NCBI GenBank assembly: GCA_038198445.1
Contig: JBBPZZ010000042.1
Span: 1-17,295 of the forward strand
DNA length: 17,295 nucleotides
Source: JACDDK01 sp038198445
Lineage (GTDB): Bacteria > Actinomycetota > Rubrobacteria > Rubrobacterales > Rubrobacteraceae
Direction of reading: 5' to 3'
This document shows positions 14,562-17,295 of this stretch, one piece after another. The notes under the pieces were generated by a model, which ran no database searches, was not told the origin of the DNA, and worked only from the letters and a program-made list of their open reading frames with translations. The position numbers and the translations under genes are program-made. Position 1 is the stretch's first letter; each line of letters starts with the position of its first letter.

Positions 14562-15848
14562 CTAGACCCCTATCCTTTCGATTATCGCCTGATCACGCTC
14601 CGGTCCGACGCTGATCATGCACAGGGGAGCCCCGATCTCCGCCTCCACGAAGTTTACGAAGTCTTGCGCCGCCTCCGGCAGGTCCCCCCGCATCCGGCAC
14701 CCCGTGATGTCCACGCCCCACCCCGGAAGCGTCTTGTACACGGGCTTCGCGTGGTGCAGGTCCGTCTGGCTCATCGGGAAGCCCTCCACGCGCTCCCCGT
14801 CAATCTCGTATCCGACGCAGATGTTGATCTCGTCCACCGCCGAAAGCACATCCAGCAGCGTGATCGCCAGGTGCGTGATTCCGTTGAGCGAGGCCGCCCA
14901 TTTGACCGCCACGAGGTCCAGCCACCCGCAACGCCGCGGCCTCCCCGTTGTGCTTCCGTACTCGTGTCCGGCCTCGCGTATCCTGTCCCCGGTCTCGTCG
15001 TGCAACTCAGTCGGGAACGGGCCGTCGCCGACCCGCGTCGTGTACGCCTTCGTTACCCCTATGACCTGCTCCAGCGCCCTCGGCGGGAGACCCGCCCCGA
15101 CACAAGCCCCCCCAACCGTCGGGTTCGACGACGTAACGAACGGATACGTCCCGTGATCGTTGTCCAAAAGCGCCGCCTGCGCGCCTTCCAGCAGCACCGA
15201 CTCCCTGCGCTCTAGCGCCTCGCGCAACATCGTCCCGGTGTCGGCCATCATCGGAGAGAACAGGTCACGGTAGGAGAAAAGGTACTCGGCGAGCTCGTCC
15301 GGGTCGTAGGGTTCCTCGCCGTAGACGCCCTCGAAGATAGCGTTCTTCTCGCGCAGGGCGGCCTTTAGCTTGGTGCGTAAAATCCCCTCGTCGAAGACGT
15401 CCTGCACCCGGATGCCCACCCGCGCCACTTTATCTTCGTAGGCCGGCCCGATGCCGCGGTTGGTTGTTCCGATCTTGGCCTTACCAAGCGCCTTCTCCCG
15501 ATGGGAGTCAAGCCGGATGTGGTACGGCATGATGAGATGCGCCCGGCCGTCTATCTTCAGCCGGTCCCGGACGCTGAAGCCTCGTTTTTCAAGCGCCGTC
15601 ACCTCCTCTTCCAGCACCTCCGGGTTGATGACGACGCCGTTGCCGACGGTGCATATTACCCCTTCGCGCACGATGCCCGACGGTATCAAATGAACCACGA
15701 ACTCTTCCTCGCCGACCCGAACCGTGTGTCCGGCGTTGTTCCCGCCGGAGTAGCGGGCGACGTAGTGGGCATCCCTCGCCAGGACGTCGCACACCCGTCC
15801 TTTGCCCTCGTCTCCCCAGGCCAGGCCGAGGACGACCGTGGCCGTCAA
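14562..15848 (-). CDS. purA: Adenylosuccinate synthetase
   Basis: GTP-dependent joining of IMP and aspartate to adenylosuccinate, first step toward AMP. The frame is open up to 15989, but homology starts at the TTG at 15848, which has AAGG 7 bases upstream and gives 428 residues, normal for the family. The P-loop-like start is 'GLAWGDEGKGR' (8-18) with Asp13, and His41 lies in 'GGNNAGHTV'; both positions match the two catalytic residues of E. coli PurA. 'TTNRGIGPAYEDK' and 'GSTTGRPRRCGWLD' follow. The usual Gln of GxQWGDEGKGK is Ala10 here and the last Lys is Arg18. It heads the pur operon, and its TTG overlaps the stop of a short upstream ORF. Confidence 0.96.
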   Translation of the reverse strand: MTATVVLGLAWGDEGKGRVCDVLARDAHYVARYSGGNNAGHTVRVGEEEFVVHLIPSGIVREGVICTVGNGVVINPEVLEEEVTALEKRGFSVRDRLKIDGRAHLIMPYHIRLDSHREKALGKAKIGTTNRGIGPAYEDKVARVGIRVQDVFDEGILRTKLKAALREKNAIFEGVYGEEPYDPDELAEYLFSYRDLFSPMMADTGTMLREALERRESVLLEGAQAALLDNDHGTYPFVTSSNPTVGGACVGAGLPPRALEQVIGVTKAYTTRVGDGPFPTELHDETGDRIREAGHEYGSTTGRPRRCGWLDLVAVKWAASLNGITHLAITLLDVLSAVDEINICVGYEIDGERVEGFPMSQTDLHHAKPVYKTLPGWGVDITGCRMRGDLPEAAQDFVNFVEAEIGAPLCMISVGPERDQAIIERIGV

Positions 15849-15973
15849 AACGTCACCTTCGCAGCGATAATGGAACCTTTCATGAATTGGACGGGATTCT
15901 TCAGATAATCGAGTAGGCCGAGCTGGTATCCGGCAGCATCTATTCGCCGTGCGGAGCCACTTCTCTCTGTCAC
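15845..15973 (-). CDS. Possible leader ORF coupled to purA (42 aa)
   Basis: A 42-residue frame starts with GTG at 15973 and ends in a TGA that overlaps the purA TTG (TTGA), the same junction type used between the pur genes. Its start falls exactly where the -10 element at 15980-15985 would begin the transcript, so it could be translated without a leader. The peptide begins MTERSGSARR and ends SIIAAKVTF, and I do not recognise it. The frame can be extended to an ATG at 16021 (58 residues), 13 bases after the ParB-like gene. Third-position G+C is lower than in the pur genes, so it may be non-coding. Alternatives are an untranslated leader or a coupling peptide for purA. Confidence 0.4.
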   Translation of the reverse strand: MTERSGSARRIDAAGYQLGLLDYLKNPVQFMKGSIIAAKVTF

Positions 15974-15979
15974 GGTTGC

Positions 15980-16008
15980 AGCGTAGCACAAAGGATTATG
16001 GTTTTGAA
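15980..16008 (-). promoter_or_regulatory. Candidate promoter of the pur operon
   Basis: Minus strand: TTCAAA (16008-16003) as -35, a 17-bp spacer, then TACGCT (15985-15980) preceded by TG with one base between, an extended -10. Transcription would begin at 15973, 125 bases before the purA start. It overlaps the short gap after the ParB-like gene. No purine riboswitch or PurR box was recognised in the leader. Confidence 0.45.
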
Positions 16009-16034
16009 TCTCCTCGAACATCCAGCGTTCCCGG

Positions 16035-16796
16035 CTACTCGAAAAGCACTACGGGCTCGCCGTAATAGCGAATGCGATTTTGCTCCTGGCGGGCTTCGAC
16101 GAACTTTCTGAGATCCACGTTCCGAGCGTCCAGGTCTCCATCTCTCATCTTTTCGAGCGGGAAACGGACGCCGAGGACGCGCTCGCGGATACGGAAGCGC
16201 GTGATCCCCGCCGGAAGCACCGTCCCGGAACGCACGATGTCCGCCAATTCCATCACCGTAAAGGGACGATAACGGATGAGCGTCTCTCCATCTCCGATGC
16301 GGATGGATTGGTCGGCCTCCACCCGGCGCACAACGCCATCGGCCGGGTAGATCTCCCCCAACTTCCACAACGCCCGCACCTCCGCGAGAATTCCGGAGCC
16401 GCGGGCACGGACATAGAAACGTTCACCAGTGCCCTGCTCTAGCTCCGCGAGCCAGTGCGCGCCGGGCGACTGGGAGACTTCTATCTCCCCGATGCGCCGC
16501 AGGGCGGATGACTCGATGCCAGCGAGGTGATGGCTCCAGCTCTCCGTCTTGTCCGGAGGCTCGACGCATTGGGTGAGTATGAAGCGCGAATCCATCCCCC
16601 TCATGGCATGAACGCGGTGCGCCCCATCCAGGACGAGGTAGTTGTCCTCATGCGGAGCGATGATGACCGGGTTGCGCTGAACGCCTTCGGCCTCGATACG
16701 TTCGCGCAGATCGGCGAGACGGCCCTCGTCATGAGCCTCGTGCAGAATCAGGCGTCCAAGCTCGACCAGACGAAGGTCTTTGAGCGAAGAGATCAC
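16035..16796 (-). CDS. ParB/SerK-like domain protein
   Basis: Residues about 8-80 resemble the ParB N-terminal / sulfiredoxin-like fold: 'VELGRLILHEAHDEGRL' (11-27), 'GVQRNPVII' (38-46) and 'VLDGAHRVHAMRGM' (55-68). The HE pair, QRNPV and DG-x-HR pattern are those of free-serine kinases (archaeal SerK, staphylococcal SbnI) rather than partition proteins. By recall, those enzymes use a Glu near residue 20, here Glu20. The C-terminal ~170 residues are unrecognised. The frame is open to 16868, but 16816-16935 seems to encode a membrane peptide in another frame, so I chose the GTG at 16796 (253 residues); GTG at 16832 is possible. No clear ribosome site is seen. It lies just upstream of purA on the same strand. 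Kinase activity is inferred. Confidence 0.72.
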   Translation of the reverse strand: MISSLKDLRLVELGRLILHEAHDEGRLADLRERIEAEGVQRNPVIIAPHEDNYLVLDGAHRVHAMRGMDSRFILTQCVEPPDKTESWSHHLAGIESSALRRIGEIEVSQSPGAHWLAELEQGTGERFYVRARGSGILAEVRALWKLGEIYPADGVVRRVEADQSIRIGDGETLIRYRPFTVMELADIVRSGTVLPAGITRFRIRERVLGVRFPLEKMRDGDLDARNVDLRKFVEARQEQNRIRYYGEPVVLFE

Positions 16797-16815
16797 GAGC
16801 CGGGCCGGACGGCGG

Positions 16816-16935
16816 TTAGAGGTCTCCCCCACGCCTGCCGAAGACAAAGTCCAAAAGGACGAACCCACCGAAGAAGAAAACCGCGATGACGACGAAAAAC
16901 CCTAGAATGCCGAGTAGAAAATACAGCGTATCCAA
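16816..16935 (-). CDS. Small single-pass membrane protein (39 aa)
   Basis: A short frame from TTG at 16935 to TAA at 16816 encodes 39 residues. Residues about 4-28 are an unbroken hydrophobic helix (LYFLLGILGFFVVIAVFFF, then GGFVLL). It is followed by a charged tail with FGRRGGDL, so the likely topology is one membrane span with a positive cytoplasmic end. The TTG is the first start after an upstream stop; the ribosome site is weak. It lies 19 bases before the chosen start of the ParB/SerK-like gene and may be in its operon. No family recognised. Confidence 0.6.
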   Translation of the reverse strand: MDTLYFLLGILGFFVVIAVFFFGGFVLLDFVFGRRGGDL

Positions 16936-16958
16936 AGCTCAGGTAAGCCTTTCCGTAA

Positions 16959-16980
16959 GGCCGGTCTCTCTCGACCGGCC
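16959..16980 (-). terminator. Hairpin after tRNA-Pro, likely terminator
   Basis: GGCCGGTC, a 6-base loop and GACCGGCC form a perfect 8-bp stem 14 bases past the 3' end of tRNA-Pro. There is no T run; instead, a second possible stem (GCCTT-ACGGA-AAGGC on the minus strand) overlaps it. It probably ends or processes the tRNA transcript and separates it from the membrane-protein gene. Confidence 0.5.
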
Positions 16981-16993
16981 CCTTCTCAAGGAG

Positions 16994-17067
16994 TCGGGAC
17001 GGCCGGATTTGAACCGGCGACCACTCGGCCCCCAGCCGAGTGCGCTACCAGACTGCGCCACGTCCCG
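16994..17067 (-). tRNA. tRNA-Pro (anticodon GGG)
   Basis: A complete 74-base cloverleaf on the minus strand. Acceptor CGGGACG pairs with CGTCCCG, the D arm has GCGC/GCGC, anticodon stem CTCGG/CCGAG encloses loop CTGGGGG (anticodon GGG), and the T arm is GCCGG-TTCAAAT-CCGGC. The discriminator is A and no CCA is encoded. Confidence 0.96.
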
Positions 17068-17087
17068 ACGCAACTGCTGACTCTCGA

Positions 17088-17096
17088 ATAGTATCA
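17088..17096 (-). promoter_or_regulatory. Possible extended -10 promoter of tRNA-Pro
   Basis: TG-A-TACTAT on the minus strand, placed to start transcription about 12-14 bases before tRNA-Pro. No convincing -35 was found. It faces the promoter of the recombinase-like gene, and both elements end in TTC. Confidence 0.45.
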
Positions 17097-17107
17097 GACC
17101 CGACGCG

Positions 17108-17116
17108 TGCTATCAT
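17108..17116 (+). promoter_or_regulatory. Possible extended -10 promoter of the recombinase-like gene
   Basis: TG-C-TATCAT followed by TTC. Transcription would begin around 17123-17126, at or just before the GTG at 17126, so the message may be leaderless. No clear -35. Confidence 0.45.
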
Positions 17117-17125
17117 TCAGGCTTC

Positions 17126-17295
17126 GTGACACTAGCAGCATCTTACATAAGGACCGATTCCGAGAGCGAGCTCCCCACCCGCGAAGAGCAGAGAGCCGCC
17201 GTCGAATCCTACGTAATAGAGAATGGTTACGAGATCGTGGCCCACTATGAGGACCTGGACGCGCCGGGCCGCCTCCTCTACCATCGCCCGGGCAT
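17126..17295 (+). CDS. Serine-recombinase-like N-terminal domain, partial
   Basis: The first 56 residues of a gene that leaves the window on the right. 'AASYIRTDSESE' (4-15), 'TREEQRAAVESYVIENGYEIV' (18-38) and 'YEDLDAPGRLLYHRPG' (41-56) follow the resolvase/invertase N-terminal pattern, Y-x-R-x-S ... EQ ... GYEIV ... D ... RPG. The position of the catalytic serine in Y-x-R-x-S is Asp11 here; Ser12 is next to it. It may therefore be an inactive or regulatory member rather than an active recombinase. GTG at 17126 has at most a weak CAGG before it and fits leaderless translation. The neighbouring tRNA-Pro is divergent. Confidence 0.7.
   Translation, partial: MTLAASYIRTDSESELPTREEQRAAVESYVIENGYEIVAHYEDLDAPGRLLYHRPG

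Noticed and set aside
15849..15989. Upstream extension of purA
   Set aside because: PurA homology starts at 15848 with Asp13 and His41 at the E. coli positions; the upstream residues resemble no PurA.
15849..16034. Purine riboswitch or PurR operator before purA
   Set aside because: I looked for the three-way purine riboswitch core and palindromic Pur boxes and saw neither.
16797..16868. Upstream extension of the ParB/SerK-like gene
   Set aside because: Most of this DNA encodes the hydrophobic 39-residue protein in another frame and no ribosome site supports the upstream starts, though GTG at 16832 cannot be excluded.
1..17295. CRISPR array, insertion sequence or toxin-antitoxin pair
   Set aside because: No regularly spaced repeats, transposase or IS ends were seen. 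The XRE gene is paired with an integrase, not with a toxin-like gene.

Overview
The window comes from a high-GC, probably actinobacterial chromosome. I favour a Rubrobacter-like organism. The reasons are a short PurL that works with separate PurS and PurQ, a PurF with iron-sulfur cysteines, many GTG/TTG starts, and a long, tightly overlapping purine operon. The genus is an inference and no search was run.

Layout. (1) Positions 1-1968 look like the end of an integrated mobile element. It holds a left-truncated, divergently transcribed HslV-like Ntn hydrolase, a small XRE regulator, a complete tyrosine integrase, a tandem 11-bp repeat and a terminator. The element abuts (2) a minus-strand tRNA cluster transcribed Lys(TTT)-Glu(TTC)-Val(TAC). 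The 3' end of tRNA-Val faces the integrase and is the natural attachment-site candidate. (3) Positions 2290-15848 are one minus-strand purine operon, transcribed purA-purD-purE-purB-purC-purS-purQ-purL-cupin-purF-GNAT-purM-purN-purH. It encodes almost all of de novo IMP synthesis plus the first step to AMP. purK is not in the window although PurE looks class I. (4) Upstream of purA lie a possible 42-codon leader ORF, a ParB/SerK-like protein and a 39-residue single-span membrane protein, all on the minus strand. (5) On the far right are tRNA-Pro(GGG) on the minus strand and, divergent from it, the start of a serine-recombinase-like protein that runs off the edge.

How it works together. Most pur junctions overlap by 4 bases (ATGA, GTGA, TTGA and apparently CTGA), implying coupled translation. 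Only about three of fourteen operon genes appear to start with ATG. purL has no ATG/GTG/TTG that would preserve its conserved N-terminus, and a CTG overlapping the purQ stop fits best. A promoter-like sequence before purA would place the transcription start exactly on the GTG of the leader ORF, whose TGA overlaps the purA TTG. Small accessory genes (cupin, GNAT) are built into the operon. No stretch longer than 300 bases lacks a gene; the largest gap, 404-553, is an A+T-rich divergent control region.
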